DNA of 64,000 nucleotides from Henckelia pumila (GCF_033568475.1 NC_133122.1:16682763-16746762); one strand, 5' to 3'; positions 32,264 to 44,480 are shown, counted from the first letter of the stretch. Notes: generated by a model not told the origin, from the letters alone. Made by a program: numbers and translations.

Positions 32264-33440
32264 TATTTCACACCCCGATCTTAGCCTAGCTAGTTGATAT
32301 CGGCATTATTGAAAGTTTTCACATTAAACAACAAGCTTTGGAATACATATTTCAAGAATAACCAGTCTTTTCATTCATAAAATGAAGATACATCGTCTAC
32401 AGTGCTTGATCAAATAACAAACTAAACTGAAACATCGAAGTCTAATGCAACGGCTTATTTTTAAACATAACTAAACATCATGATCTTGATCAGCTTTCAC
32501 CAGTCCCAAAACTGGTTCTACTCATCTTCTTCGAGTTCTTCCACTTTCTTATCTGAGATAGATGATTTGAGTGGATGAGTGATATGAGTGTCACTCAGTA
32601 AATTAAAGATATTCCCAGCATTCGTTTAAAATCATTTTAACAGAATTTCTTACAGATACATATACAGAATATAATAGAGTACGGAGACAGAGACTTATTC
32701 TTCCAAAAATTCAAAAATCATAAACTTTAGGCAGTGTACCAAGTTGCTTGCAAAGTTTGTGGCTAACTGATATCGATTTCTTATATGGTATTGCTCTAAA
32801 GGGTGAGACCAGAGATTCAGAGATTCAGAGTGACATAATATATATTCTTACTACTAGTTCACAAGTTTTGGTACACCAGCAAATCACATAGTGCATATTT
32901 GAGTGTATTTGCATGATGGAATCAAACAAAATAGAGTTTTATTATTTTAAAACAAAAATCCCACTTACTGTAGATTTGCTAAACAAATTTCGGTTGTCTT
33001 GCTCAACTGGTTGCTAAACTGGTTTTCTCAACTGATTGCTTCTGCTAAACTGAATTTTCTCACTCACTCTGTCGATGTTTTGCTCAGAATTTTATGTAGC
33101 ACACCACAGAAATCCGAGTGTTATTTATTGAGAAGATTCTGACTGTTAGGTTCCTCCTTAATTGCCATTATTTACCATAATTTTGAGTTAATGCATCAGT
33201 TACGATTCCTGGAGCAGATGGATTTCAGTCTAGCTACTAGACTGATCTTGGTCAATTGGTCAACTCAGTTCACCTCGGTTTAGTTTACCTTGATTTTCAG
33301 TTTACCTCGATTTCAGTCTTCCTCAAATTAAGTCTGCTAAATTTCAGTTTCTTCAAGCTCGAGTTCAGTCTATTGAAATTTCAGTTGACCTCCGTTTCAG
33401 TTTACCAAGTTTCAGTCTACTGAAATTTCGGGTCTCACAT
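32264..33440 (-). mobile_element. Probable solo LTR, Ty3/gypsy type, minus strand
   Basis: 1177 bp flanked by GGTAG at 32259-32263 and 33441-33445. On the minus strand it begins (A)TGTGAGACCCGAAATTTC and ends GATCGGGGTGTGAAATA, which resembles chromovirus LTR ends with the final CA mutated. Its 33220-33430 part consists of repeated CAGTTTACCTCGATTTCAGT-like words. No internal domain or second LTR is nearby, hence a solo LTR. Confidence 0.55.
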
Positions 33441-33445
33441 GGTAG

Positions 33446-33878
33446 ATATGTAAAAATTTATTGTAATAAATGAGAAAAATAGACAGTTGTTGTTTTCAAT
33501 CATATGAATATTAGCAGGAGAAGAAAACCCCAACCGCCAAGATTGCGATATGTCCACAACCAAATTAAATGGAAGGGAAAATTGTGTTATTTATGATTTG
33601 GTATTTTATGTTATTAAATTTTATTTTAGTGTGTTATCTTTGTTTTATTTAAATCCAATGTTAGGCTTTTTTTTTTGGCTTGGTGCTAATATAAAATCAA
33701 AGCAGTGTTAATGTAACGTTGATGTATAGTATCACATCAGCACTCTCAATGAAAATGAGTTAAAATTGCTAAAAATAAAAAAATTACAGGACTAAAACTT
33801 AACAATATGTTAACATAGAAATCTAAAATTGCAAAGTGATAAAATTAAAGAACCAAAATGCAGTTTTCCCTTCAATGG
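33446..33878. other. AT-rich spacer, nothing recognised
   Basis: Intergenic DNA between the solo LTR and the TRIM; no coding or repeat signal. Confidence 0.5.
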
Positions 33879-34230
33879 TATTGGAGTAAAATAATTTTCC
33901 CTGCTGGTAGATTGTTTGAACTATGACGCTTGGACTATTGTGCGGTTTAAAAATATTTTAGTTGCACCATTACCACCAGCTATAGCTTTTGGTAAAACGG
34001 CAAACACTCGGTCCTATAATTGGTATCAGAGTCAAGGTCATGAGTTCGATTCTCATTGATTTCAAGAAGTGCGATTATTGGAAGAGAGATTGTTGGAGTG
34101 CAATAATTGTCCCTGCTGGTAGAGCGATCGAACCATGACGTTTGGGCTGCTGTGTGGTTTAAAAATATTTGAGTTGCAGCATTATCACCAGCTATAGATT
34201 TTTGTAAAGCGGCAAGAGCTCGGTCCTACA
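33879..34230 (+). mobile_element. Complete TRIM, 352 bp, 140-bp LTRs
   Basis: 5' LTR 33879-34018 and 3' LTR 34091-34230 are both 140 bp and end CTCGGTCCTA[T/C]A. Between them are a perfect-core Met primer site TGGTATCAGAGTC (34021), about 50 bp of spacer (AAGGTCATGAGTTCGATTC) and the purine tract GAAGAGAGAT before the second LTR. The flanks AATGG and AATGA are a target-site duplication with one mismatch. There is no coding capacity; movement would depend on enzymes of an autonomous copia or gypsy partner. This is the cleanest member of the family also seen at 13350, 35405 and 53937. Confidence 0.9.
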
Positions 34231-34597
34231 AATGAAATATTGAACTGTTTTAAAAATTGCAATAGAATTAATTTTAAGTTCATTTTTGAAAATAGCCCCA
34301 AGTTCCAAAAAAATAATCTTTAAATAATTTTGTATTTAGCCGCCTTTTAAACCTTTCTTCATTAACACAAAAAAACATATTAAATTCCAAACTCCAAAGT
34401 TCAAGTTCATAATAAAAATATGAATTTTTTTCAAATAAAAATATAAAAATATAATAAGAAATTTTCAACCAAAATTAATAGTTAAATAAAAGATAAATTA
34501 GCATTTTTCTTATTTTGGTTAAAGGAGATTGCTTTTTTTTTTTTCATTTTAAACATAAAATAAAGAATAATGATAATAATAATAATAATAATTTTTG

Positions 34598-34692
34598 TCG
34601 TTGTTATTTTTGTTGTGGGATAATGAATTTATTGTACCACGGTAGCTATTGTTGTCGTTGTTATTTTTGTTGTGGGATAATGAATTTATTGT
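34598..34692. repeat. Short tandem duplication of about 54 bp
   Basis: GTCGTTGTTATTTTTGTTGT with GGGATAATGAATTTATTGT occurs twice, separated by ACCACGGTAGCTATTGTT. It lies next to an ATA/ATAAT tract. Confidence 0.8.
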
Positions 34693-34733
34693 TTTTATGT
34701 TAACTTGATCAATATTACACTATTCATACTAAA

Positions 34734-35112
34734 TGTGACGCTCGGGGCTGAAGAGGCAGGGAGTGATCGCCGGTGCCAAGAGGTTGCACGGACAATGAGC
34801 GGCTCCTGGTAGGCTTCTAGGCGGAGGGAGACATGAATGAACCGATCCCGTGCCGAAATGAGAGGGATTCTGAGACTGTGTAGGTATGGGACTACATAGT
34901 TGAGGAGGGCTTAAAATATTTCATATGTACTGCTCATATCAAGAAGGTGCATCTTCTTTTCGGAAGCTCATCACATAAGAACTCCAAAGTTAAGCGTGCT
35001 TGACTTGGATCAATTATAGGATGGGTGACCCCCTGGGAAGTTTCTCAGGGTGCGTGTGAGTGAGGACATAAGCACGCTGAAAAGACCCGTCTTGATACAG
35101 TGGGTCGTTACA
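34734..35112 (+). mobile_element. Cassandra-type solo LTR carrying a 5S rRNA-like promoter
   Basis: 379 bp from TGTGACGCTC to GTCGTTACA, with target-site duplication CTAAA on both sides (34729-34733 and 35113-35117). Inside (about 34970-35045) is a 5S rRNA-like stretch. It includes AACTCCAAAGTTAAGCGTGCTTG with the box A region and AGGATGGGTGACCCCCTGGGAAG with the box C region. A 5S-derived sequence in the LTR is the hallmark of Cassandra TRIM elements, which are transcribed by RNA polymerase III. Only one LTR is present, so the element was reduced by LTR-LTR recombination. Confidence 0.92.
34970..35045 (+). promoter_or_regulatory. 5S rRNA-like internal Pol III promoter within the Cassandra LTR
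   Basis: Box A-like AGTTAAGCGTGCTTG (34988-35002) and box C-like GGATGGGTGACC (35019-35030) are kept at nearly the spacing of a real 5S gene. The 5' and 3' thirds of 5S are not recognisable, so this is not a 5S gene. Confidence 0.85.
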
Positions 35113-35404
35113 CTAAATATTCATAATTTATAAATATAGTATCAATAATATAATTATATATTTATCAAATTCAATCGAAATCTAAAAATATCTCATAAAA
35201 AATATTTATGACTTTAATTATTATAGGAAATTTATCATTTTTATGATTGGTAAAATAAATACACATCAAACCCAAAAATAAATTAAGGGAGAGAAAAGTG
35301 TGGAATATGTGTATTTTAGAATTTTTAAATAAATTAAGGTCATATTATAAAATTTTTAGTAAACAATGCTATTTTTGAAAATAGAAATTGTCAAAAAGTT
35401 ATTA

Positions 35405-35590
35405 TGTTAAGGTACAATAATAGTCCCTGCTTGGTTGAGCGATCGAACCATGACGCTTGAGCTGTTGTACGGTTTAAAAGATTTGGGTTGCATTATTACC
35501 ACCAGCTATAGTTTTTGGTAAAGCGACAAGCACTCGGTCCTACATAATAATTGCACTCCTGCAAGCAATGGAAATTGAACTCATGATCCG
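35405..35590 (+). mobile_element. TRIM LTR followed by an inverted piece of TRIM internal region
   Basis: 35405-35544 is one 140-bp TRIM LTR (TGTTAAGGTACAATAATAG ... CACTCGGTCCTACA). The next 46 bp (TAATAATTGCACTCCTGCAA ... GAACTCATGATC) are the TRIM internal region in reverse orientation, not the expected primer site. The matching right-hand remainder, in direct orientation, is at 53937-54089. Confidence 0.75.
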
Positions 35591-37034
35591 GTGCTTGTAA
35601 TTCTTTATGCGTTGATTTTTGGGCAAAGTAATAAACATAAAAATTGTAGCCCTTCGTCTTAGCTTTCCAATGCACTAAGAATCACTCAATTCAAAGTTCA
35701 TATGTGAAAGTTATACTCAAAATACCAGAGCTGCTCAACGACAGTCGAGGAAACTTTGAGCGGTCGAGGAGATGTTGAGCGGTCGAGTGCTTATAGATCT
35801 TTATGCGTTGATTTCTTGGAAAAGTAGTGAATATTAAAGTTGTAGCCCTTAGTCTTGAATTTCCAACGCATTAAGAATCACTAAATTTGGAGTTCATATG
35901 AGAAAGATATGCTCAAACTATCAGAATATGTATAGACATGAGTTCTGTTATCAACATGTACAGAACCAGCAACTTACACTCAATATATTAACAAATTAGA
36001 CTCTGATTCATACTTTGAATTATGTCGATGATTTTTAGATCATATTCTTATATTTCAACGCATACTGAATCATTTCATTTGGATAACAGAGCTGAGAGAT
36101 ATGATCATTAAATCAGAGTTGATCTGTCATTCTATTTGCTGCTACACTTCATCCAACTCTATCTTGAGACGATGGTTTGACCTAGATATCATCTGAATTG
36201 GTCCACTGGCATGGAATATGACTTGTAGAATTTTGCGTTGGCTATGCGATGGTTTTGGCGGCTGGTCATTTGGTTTATCGAGCTATAAGATATGCTTGAA
36301 ACAAACAGCTCGTCAGAAATAAAACCGAATTCATCATCTCAAAACTACACACTTGAATAAATTTGTTAAAAACTCAATACATGTTTTCTTAGGGTGGCTG
36401 CAATGACAACTTCACAAAACCCAAAAACTGGGTTTTGTCGGGCTGCTGCCATTGCAGCTCACAACTGCATGATTAATTATTGTAGCTGCGTCCAATTTAG
36501 GATGCCGGGTACAATTTATTTTTATATTAATTTTTTTTTAAAAAAAATTGGTGTTGGTATATGGCCCCAAACATAAATTATTATTTTTTAATGATAAAAT
36601 AAACTTTCAAATGTGTGTATTGAACATACATGAATTTTATAATAATCATTAATATTTGATTGAATATTAATTAGTTAAATAAAAATAATATAAATTAATT
36701 AATAATATTACATTAAGTTCTTAAATTTTGATTAAATATTAATTAATACATTTAGCTTACGTATTTACCATTATTTAAGATAATTTTTTTATTATATTAT
36801 AAAAAATAATAAATAATAAATAAAAATTATATAATATGGATAAAAATGATTATTGGGACCCATAAAAAAGATATTTTTTGGTTTTAGGATTGTGGAGAAA
36901 ATTTATAAAAGTTTTTTTTTTCATTTTGAGGTGGCAATGATGTGACTTTGTAGGTCCCGTGCTGAAGTTAGATGTATAGGTTTTGCAAGCACCCTTATCA
37001 TCAAAATCAAGATTACTTGTATTTTCGAATCCAA
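35591..37034 (-). repeat. SIRE-like copia LTR fragment, minus strand
   Basis: On the minus strand it starts at 37034 with TGTTGGATTCGAAAATACAA and continues CTTGATTTTGATGATAA, a start I associate with SIRE/Maximus copia LTRs. A G-rich primer tract (AAAAAAGGGGAGAT) lies just before it. It contains diverged internal repeats of about 193 bp (35609 and 35802: TCTTTATGCGTTGATTT ... GTTCATATG) and GGTCGAGGAGA words. The LTR 3' end is missing at the TRIM junction. It is interrupted by a 603-bp MITE at 36392-36994. Confidence 0.7.
36392..36994. mobile_element. PIF/Harbinger-like MITE, 603 bp
   Basis: Inverted ends GGGTGGCTGCAA / GGGTGCTTGCAA, flanked by TTA on both sides (36389-36391 and 36995-36997). 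Removing it restores the continuous SIRE-like LTR word GATGATAAGAAAACATG. The 3-bp TTA duplication and GGG-N-TGCAA ends fit non-autonomous PIF/Harbinger. No transposase is encoded; the interior is AT-rich. Confidence 0.8.
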
Positions 37035-37727
37035 CAATCTCCCCTTTTTTTTATGATCACAAAATTTGGATAAAAATATGAAAAATTAAACTCAAGAAAT
37101 ACAAAGAATGAAAATAATATTTTTATGCAACATAATTCTCCCCCTTCTTGTGAAAAAAAAAAAAGGTTCAAAAAATATGAGAAACGATGCGCTATACCCC
37201 CCCCCCCCCCCCTCCCCCCCTCTCAAAGTAATAGAAGTTTCTAAATATAGAGGGATAAATCTAGTATGTTTAACTCAATTTTCCTTATTGCTCTCCCTTG
37301 CTAAATGTCATTTCATGATTTTAAAAACATGAATGTAATGCACAAGCAAATCAGTCTAAACTTGATTAAAAAAAAAACAAATAAAGCGAGATTATAACTA
37401 ACACAAATAAATCAAGTTGAGCAACTAGCAAGCTTTATCAAGATTGGACCAAACTATCTCAAACTACCAAACAACACAAAGTCAAGATTGACATGCCAAC
37501 TGAAATATTCATAAATCATTTAAGCGTCCCTTTATAATATTTACGCAAAACCACTGATGTAAGAGAAATGACTAGACATTCTTAATATCAAATACATGCT
37601 AGCACAAGTTGAACATCAAGATGGAAGTCAAACTCAAATGATCTCTTAAAACAAATTTTAGAACGAGTGTACCGAGTTTTTTTGACGATGTATGGCTGTG
37701 ATTCGAAATAATAAGTCTTTTTTATTG
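37035..37727 (-). other. Internal region remnant of the SIRE-like element, left part
   Basis: This begins with the purine tract (minus strand AAAAAAAAGGGGAGAT, 37035-37050) and carries a second GGGGGAGAAT-like tract near 37138-37150 and a poly-C/poly-G run at 37197-37219. No coding frame is seen. It continues on the other side of the 37733-45840 insertion at 45846-46195. Together only about 1 kb of internal sequence remains, so gag and pol have been deleted. Confidence 0.6.
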
Positions 37728-37732
37728 ATGAG

Positions 37733-39119
37733 TGATAAGTGCATTTTGTATGCATTATTTCATGTTATTTTTATGTCTATTTTGTGTGCATTCATATTAT
37801 TTTTATGTGTTTTTATGTGTTTTAGTGCATGTGTATGTATTTCACTCCTTGGGTTAATTTTGTAGGAAAATGGAATTTTGAAGAGTGAATTACGGAGCAG
37901 CCTTGATCGAAAAATCATATTTAATTTTAGAGACATTTAAATCCAATCTCCACCGTTCAGATTAAAGTTAAAGATGTTTGGAAGCTGCTGTCCAAATTTC
38001 AGCTCAATCCGACGGCTAGATCTCGAGATATGAATTTTTGAAAATTATCGCTCGGCGCAGATTTTTTGTATTGCGCGCGCGCGAGAATCAAGCTCGCGCG
38101 CGCGCGAGTCCGACGTACAGCCTTCTGTTTTTATGTGCTGCGCGCGTGCGAGGCCTATGCCACGCGCGCGCATGTTCGGGGGTCATATGTGTTTCGAAAA
38201 ATCCTTATTTTGAGAGGAAATTAACTGGTAGGCGTCCCGGACCATATATATAGAAGATATAACATATTTTTGAGGGTTTCGGAAGCTCCAGAGCGCAGAC
38301 AACGCAAGAGGAGGCGACTACAAGGCTTGAGAGAGAAGATTTCTCTTTTCTTTTCTTCTTTTTATTTTTATTTTTGAATTATTATTTTTAATTATTGAGT
38401 AGTTTATTTTCAACCAAGACGGCGTGATTGGGCCGAACAAATTCATGTAGAAAACTTGGATGTTTGTTTGAGATTTTTTAGAGTTGATTTTATTTTATTG
38501 ATTGTCAGATTTATATTTATCTTGTGAATAGTCTGATCAACTGTTTGCTTGCATGTTAATCAATTCCAAATCGACAGAGGAGGTTTTGATTTTGATCACT
38601 CTGATAATTAACATATTGTAAAACCGACTAGAAATAGAATTCGGTTTCAGTGTGCGGTTTAGGTGTAAACTGAATTTTCACAAATATTTAATGCATTCAA
38701 ATTTGATTAGAATTACGAAAGATTAGTTCATCAATATTTGAATAGGTTTGATTGTTCTAGAAATAGACCTTTGAACAAATTAGGAGAATTCCCGTGAATT
38801 AAGATTAAATCTGAGTCCTGAATCGACTACATGTTACGTGATTTGTTCGGTACCTACGTGTGTCTTGGTTGTCTTTATTTTAATTATTTTTATCTTTAGT
38901 TATTTTTATTCTTATTTCTTAATCAGTTTTTATTTTATATTCTTATCTTATTTAATTCAAAATCCTTCTATTATTTTGTCTAGATTAAGTAAAATAATTA
39001 ATTCTTGAGAATTGACAACAGTCCCTGTGGGATCGATACTTGGACTCTCTGTCCACTTTACTATTACTTGACCTGGTACGCTTGCCAGTAGATTTATATC
39101 ACACCGATTTAGCCGGTCA
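37733..39119 (+). repeat. 5' LTR of the plus-strand copy
   Basis: 1387 bp, TGATAAGTGC ... AGCCGGTCA. The CG-rich block at about 38072-38107 is a near-perfect hairpin: CGCGCGCGCGAG, loop AATCAAG, CTCGCGCGCGCG. Its 3' partner has lost this hairpin. Confidence 0.94.
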
Positions 39120-39125
39120 AGTTTT

Positions 39126-39143
39126 TGGCGCCGTTGCCGGGGA
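39126..39143 (+). other. Primer binding site, tRNA-Asp type
   Basis: TGGCGCCGTTGCCGGGGA, 18 nt complementary to plant tRNA-Asp 3' end, 6 bp after the 5' LTR. Confidence 0.93.
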
Positions 39144-39287
39144 CTGTTTAGTTGATATTAGGATAGATTATTTGCTTGAGGCTAGACATTTTTTTTTATT
39201 TCTATCTTTTCGTTCTTTTCGTTTTTATTTTATTTTATTTTAATTTTGATTTTTTTTTCTTTTCTTTTGCTTGTGAGGTACTTGGAG

Positions 39288-40150
39288 ATGGATCATCATC
39301 AGGTGTTCACAAGATTTGGCCAGCAATACTTGGAGCCATTCTATGCTGTTTGGGGGAGATTCAATGATTTGGCGAACAGATTTCGATGCCATAAATTTTC
39401 GAGCTACACCCTCACTCAATTTTTTTATGTTGGTTTGGATGAGATTACAAGAAGTTGGGTGGATTATGGAGCGTTGGCCACTGGCAGTCAATTGTTTAGA
39501 AGAGATGAAGACAGTGCGATGCACTTGTTAAATGATATGGCAGATTTTGACTACCATTGGCATTGTGATCCTTCACTGCAGGGTTGGAGTCACCAATATC
39601 CTCCAGATATCAACTCTAAAAATTTTGCGAACCAGCCATCGGAGCATCAAGAAGAGTGCATAGGGCGTTCCAAAATTATGTGGCTCAGTTGGAAAATCTT
39701 GTGCGACAGCAGACAGAGTCAAATCAATTTTTAGAGAGTCGCATAAGTCTTTTGGATGAACAGATTGCGCTTCTTAGAGAACCAATTTTGGAGATCTGCC
39801 AAGAGAGTGAAATAACTGAGCCAGAGCATGAAGAAATCATTTTTGAGGAATCTTCTTGTGAGGATGAGCCAAACGTGATAGTGGAGGAGGAAGAACCATT
39901 CAAGGATACATATTTTACTTTGTCAATGGTCATTCCATGTACACTGTTAGAAGATTTTTTCTTGCCATTGACGCCACCTCCACAGTATTACATCCTCTTT
40001 GAGCTTCAGCCTAGAATCAGAGTCTCTTTCCAAAGGAAAAATTTCATGCCGAGTACTGTTGGACCGACAAGCTTAAACTGCAAATATCACGCCAAGCTTG
40101 AGGGCGAAGAAATTCAAAACCCATACGTAGAATCGTATGATTCTTGGTGG
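39288..40150 (+). pseudogene. Athila-like partial gag, plus-strand copy (frameshifted)
   Basis: Starts at Met 39288 (MDHHQVFTRFGQQYLEPFYAVW) and follows the intact 303-residue frame of 8746-9657. A single-base deletion near 39668-39676 (TTCCAAAATTATG against TTCCGAAGATTATG) shifts the frame. The second part, from YVAQLENLVRQQTES to YVESYDS, reads in the new frame. A deletion of about 32 bp near 40144 then removes the usual YYGRQPLFDGG end. Not functional as a full-length protein. Confidence 0.85.
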
Positions 40151-41402
40151 CTTCTGCATAGTCGGGCTATAGACTATAATTTTAGCACTGACTGGGAGGC
40201 AACCCAGTGTTTTTGCTTTTGTTTTTATTTTGTTTTTTTTTATATTTTGTTTTTATTTGATTTTGTTTTCTTTCCCATGCCAGTTGGTCATGTCTGCCGA
40301 TATATCTAGACTGATGCTACTGTCCCAGCTGATGCCGTCAAGAAGGAAGAGAATGAAACGAAAACCAGGGGAGTGTTATTTTTGTTTTCATTGTGTTTTT
40401 GTTCGTTTTGAATTCTGTTCATTGTCTGAAGCATTGAGGGCAATGCTTTGGATAAGTATGGGGGGTAGACTAGTTTATTTCATTATGTTTTGTGTTTGTG
40501 TTGCATAAAGTTCGTTTCATGTCTGTTTGCATATAGTGTGTTTTTGTTGTTGTTTGTGTTGTCCTGCATGGGCAGGATGAGTCATGATAGCCAATGATGA
40601 TGAAGTTTATTTGAAAAAAAAAAATTTTGAAAAATTTTGCTCTTGGCTTGACATGAGAAACTGTAGGTTGAATCGTGAATATTTTTAAGCACTAATGTTA
40701 GACCAGTGGACTGTAACAAAAGATTTGATGAAGTTTTTGTCTGTTTGACCATTGCACGGCAATAGGTGGTTTGTGAATCTTGATTGTGTACTATGAATTT
40801 TGATGAGGCTCTAGTTTACACTTATGATCTTGGGCGCACCTAGAGAAAAAAAAAAAAGAGTTTTATACAATTCCATCCGGGCCTTGAAAGGATTAAAATC
40901 CTATAAAAGATTAAATTTAAGGCTAAGTATGCGGGTTAAATGGGATTGATGCTCCATCCGGGCTATAGATGAGGGGATTAGAAAGAAAAAATAGAATGAT
41001 TTTTCATATCCTATCCAGTTGTAGCTAAGTCAGCGGGTAATTATTGGGGCTAATGCAATACCGGGTGCAAAATCCGGAGGTGTGTAATTCATTATCTCAA
41101 GGGAGGTGGGTATGTCTAGAGATCGTTGGAATGAATGGACACTTGAAAAGTGAAACTTGCACTGATTTGTCATAGGTCGCTAAGCAGATTTGAGACGAAT
41201 TCGGTCTAAGTTGTATGAAACTGGAATGACATTTCACACACACACGTTTACGTAAAACCGAAGGTGTATTATGAAAAGTTGAGAGCATGTCTGTGTTTTT
41301 TGTTTTGTGATTAAACTTCTCAGAGGCTTTGCACATTTATGAATCGTCCTTACTTATGTTTTTGTTTGCATTTTGTTTTTTCATGTCTTGCTCGAGGGCG
41401 AG
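40151..41402 (+). other. Non-coding 3' internal region of the plus-strand copy
   Basis: The counterpart of 3807-5034 and 7509-8745 in the other orientation. No pol motif. It is cut at GCGAG (41398-41402) by the nested solo LTR and resumes at 44454-44480 with the purine tract GTATGGGGGTG. Confidence 0.75.
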
Positions 41403-44400
41403 TGAAACATCCTAAAACTTCTAGTAAATTTTTTTTTTTTTTTTTACTCTATGATAATAAAATAATGAATATGAATATATATATATATATGCCCATACAT
41501 ATATATATAATACTTAAAAATAACTTTACTTAATTTAATATAAATTTACCCTTTAAACATAAATAATAACGAAAGTACATGCATGCAAATAAATACCTAA
41601 CATAAATTACTAAATAATAATCCATAAGATTATCATAATAAAAGTCCTAAATAATATTCCTTTGACAAGAATCCATGCAAACTTATGAAATAAATACTAA
41701 AAATTTAATAATAAAACATATGCGGAAATAAATGTTCTAGTTTCAACATAAAATTCATAATTGAGCGATGGTCACGGGTACTAGCCGCCTGGATACTCAT
41801 ACGCCCTCGCCGCCAGTCGGGAACACATTAACTTCATTAATAATCTGCTCACCTGCACCATTTAAATCTAGTGAGCCTAGAGGCTCAGCACGTTCTATCC
41901 TTATATAACAAAATGAAACCACACACAAGCACAAATCATATAAAATACGTGAATAATAATTATACGTGCATGCTCTTAAAATATTATGAATATAAACATG
42001 AAATAAAATCATACTATTTAATCATCATGCTATAACATGTATCATCATAAATATCATGAATTAACTTATCATATTTTCTTAGTTCTCAACAGGTCGTATC
42101 CATGTCGGTGGCATCATACTAATCGATTGATCAATCTATAAACCAACGTACGCGGCGGTGGGATTTCCACCTCTGTGCTGCTACTTCACCAGCCCTCTCA
42201 GCTGGATCCATAAGCTCATCATACTTATACATCATTAGGAAGGTCACCGGGCCCAGGTATCCCGGCCTCCAACCACATCACTTTCCACCTTCACTTCAAC
42301 TTCCATAAAAAATATATTTTTCTTAACATGCATTTAAAATTATCATAAAAATTGTTACATGATGCATGAACATAAAAATTCTCATATATTTCTTTATTTT
42401 CATGAAAATTCGCCCGTAAATATATATTTAATTTATTTTCTTAAAAATAATACTTATATATCTAATAAAAATGCATGCATGAATTAAATATATATTTACG
42501 GAAATTTATTTTTCCAAGGACTTATTCGAGCTGCTGACCGCTAGACTTAAACTCAAAAATCCAAAAGCCCAACCTGACCTGGCCCATTAAGCTTCTTGGG
42601 CCCTCAAGCCCAAGAGAAACTAATGGGCTCACTTAAAATATAATTTAAGCCCATTAACTAATTAACTTAAATTTAATTAATAAAAGCATTGTTTACCCAT
42701 TAATTATAAATTAGACCGATAAAATTACTTAACCCGACTCCACTTGGCCCAATAATTCTCATGGATCACACGGTCTATGACAAATTAGTGGCTCGCTTTC
42801 ATAATCATTTAATCCCATTAAACTAGTCCAATTTATTAATTAATCAAGCCCAAACCCATTAATTGTTAATTAATCTCTCATTTAATTAAAATAAAAACAC
42901 CCGAGCCTAAATAATAAAAATCTAGACCCGGACTAAAATTATTTGACCCATCATTTTAGACACGAACCGGACCCGGATCCAAGGACCCAAGCCCGGCCCA
43001 AGAACACCCAGACCCACGTGACCTACTCCCCATTCCCACTTTCTACTCCTCACGGCAGTGACCCCTTTCCCCTTTGCTACAGCCCAACTCCGGCCACCCC
43101 TGGCCGGAGCTCCGCCCACAGGACCACCCCAGGGTCCTGTGGGTCCTTCCTGGTCCAGCCATGGTTCGAACCTTGCAGTGCATGGCTCGGCCATGGCTGG
43201 CTTTTTCTTCCCTCAGCCCTGCGCACCCCCCCTGGAGCAGCCCTTGAACTCAAGCTCTTTCCGACCAGCTCCGGCCACCCATGGCCGGAGGTCCGACATC
43301 TGGACCACCCCAGGGTCCAAGTGCATCCCCAAGACCAGGCCTGGCTCGAGCCAAGCCCATGCATGGCTCGGCCAAGCCCCCTAAACCCAACAGATGTCAC
43401 TGCTCGCGCGTAGCTGCTGTCATGGCCAACTCCAGGATGGCTCCAGCCCTTCCAGCCATGAACCACCTAGCCAAAACCGACCCTAAGGACCCTAGATCAG
43501 ACCCCTAGCCCTTGGTCAGCCCCTCGAACCAGCCTTACGCAGAAAACACCAAGGAAACCGGCCATGCGCATGAAAAACGTGAGGAACATGCATGAACTTC
43601 AATGTTTTCTTTTCTAGATCATAACACATGCAAGAACAGATCTGGTAAGCATAAAATATTTGTAATATGATTTAAATGGCGTAAAAAAAATGGAAATCAA
43701 ACGTGCCTTGATGAATATTTGATCAAAATGTTGATTCCGACGCGTATTCGGTTACCGGACGACGAACGAAGAACCAAAACTTGATAAAACTTCAAAGGTC
43801 GGTTATGGTGGCCTAGGAATCTGATGAGGAGCGTGGAGATGGGGAAGAGAAGAGGTGGAGAAGGCGGCTAGGTAAGTTTTGGCGTAGGTTTTATTTTTTA
43901 AAGGGGTAGGATTAGGTTTTTAAATAAATTTTTGTATAATAAATATTAACTAATTAATATAGATAATATACCATAGAAAAATATAATTAAAACTCTCTAA
44001 TAATAATAATAATCTGATAAGATAACTCCAAATCTCGAAATTATTAAATAGGCTAATTTTAAAAATTAATAAAAGTCAATAAAGAGGCTAATTTTGGCTA
44101 AAAATAAACCCTTAAATAAATATATAATTAAATACTAAAATTTTCTTGACAAAATACCTTAAAATATTATTTTAAGGCTCATAAAACTCATAAAATATTT
44201 TTGGCTAAATATTTTGGTATTTCGTCCGTCCACGGTCCCGCCTACGCGATCATAAAATAAATTTTCTAAGATTAATTCATAAATCACATCATACCGATTT
44301 AAATGCCGAACCAATATTTAAAGCATGCCAATAAATCACATAATTCATATAATAACATATAAAATTAATTTAACACATTTTCACATTATTTTAAAATTAT

Positions 44401-44453
44401 TAAATCCCCTAGTTATGCATGCGGATTTACGTGCCGAATTTCTGGGCGTTACA
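41403..44453 (-). mobile_element. 3051-bp solo LTR, Ty3/gypsy type, minus strand
   Basis: Flanked by target-site duplication GCGAG (41398-41402 and 44454-44458). On the minus strand it starts TGTAACGCCCAGAAATTC and ends AGGATGTTTCA. A TGTAACGCCC start and multi-kb length are usual for large-LTR chromoviruses such as Tekay/Del. No internal sequence remains. A GC-rich segment (about 42940-43540) gives overlapping ORFs on both strands of 75-156 codons, rich in Pro and Gly, with no known domain; I treat these as composition artefacts. A (TA)n tract is at 41477-41490. Confidence 0.88.
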
Positions 44454-44480
44454 GCGAGTAAGGTTTAAGTATGGGGGTGT

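Noticed and set aside
34970..35045. A 5S rRNA gene
   Set aside because: Only the internal promoter part resembles 5S, and it sits inside a TSD-flanked LTR; this is a Cassandra element.
42943..43466. Overlapping ORFs of 75-156 codons on both strands
   Set aside because: They lie in the GC-rich part of a solo LTR. Pro/Gly/Arg-rich products on both strands, no domain and no conserved neighbour point to composition rather than a gene.
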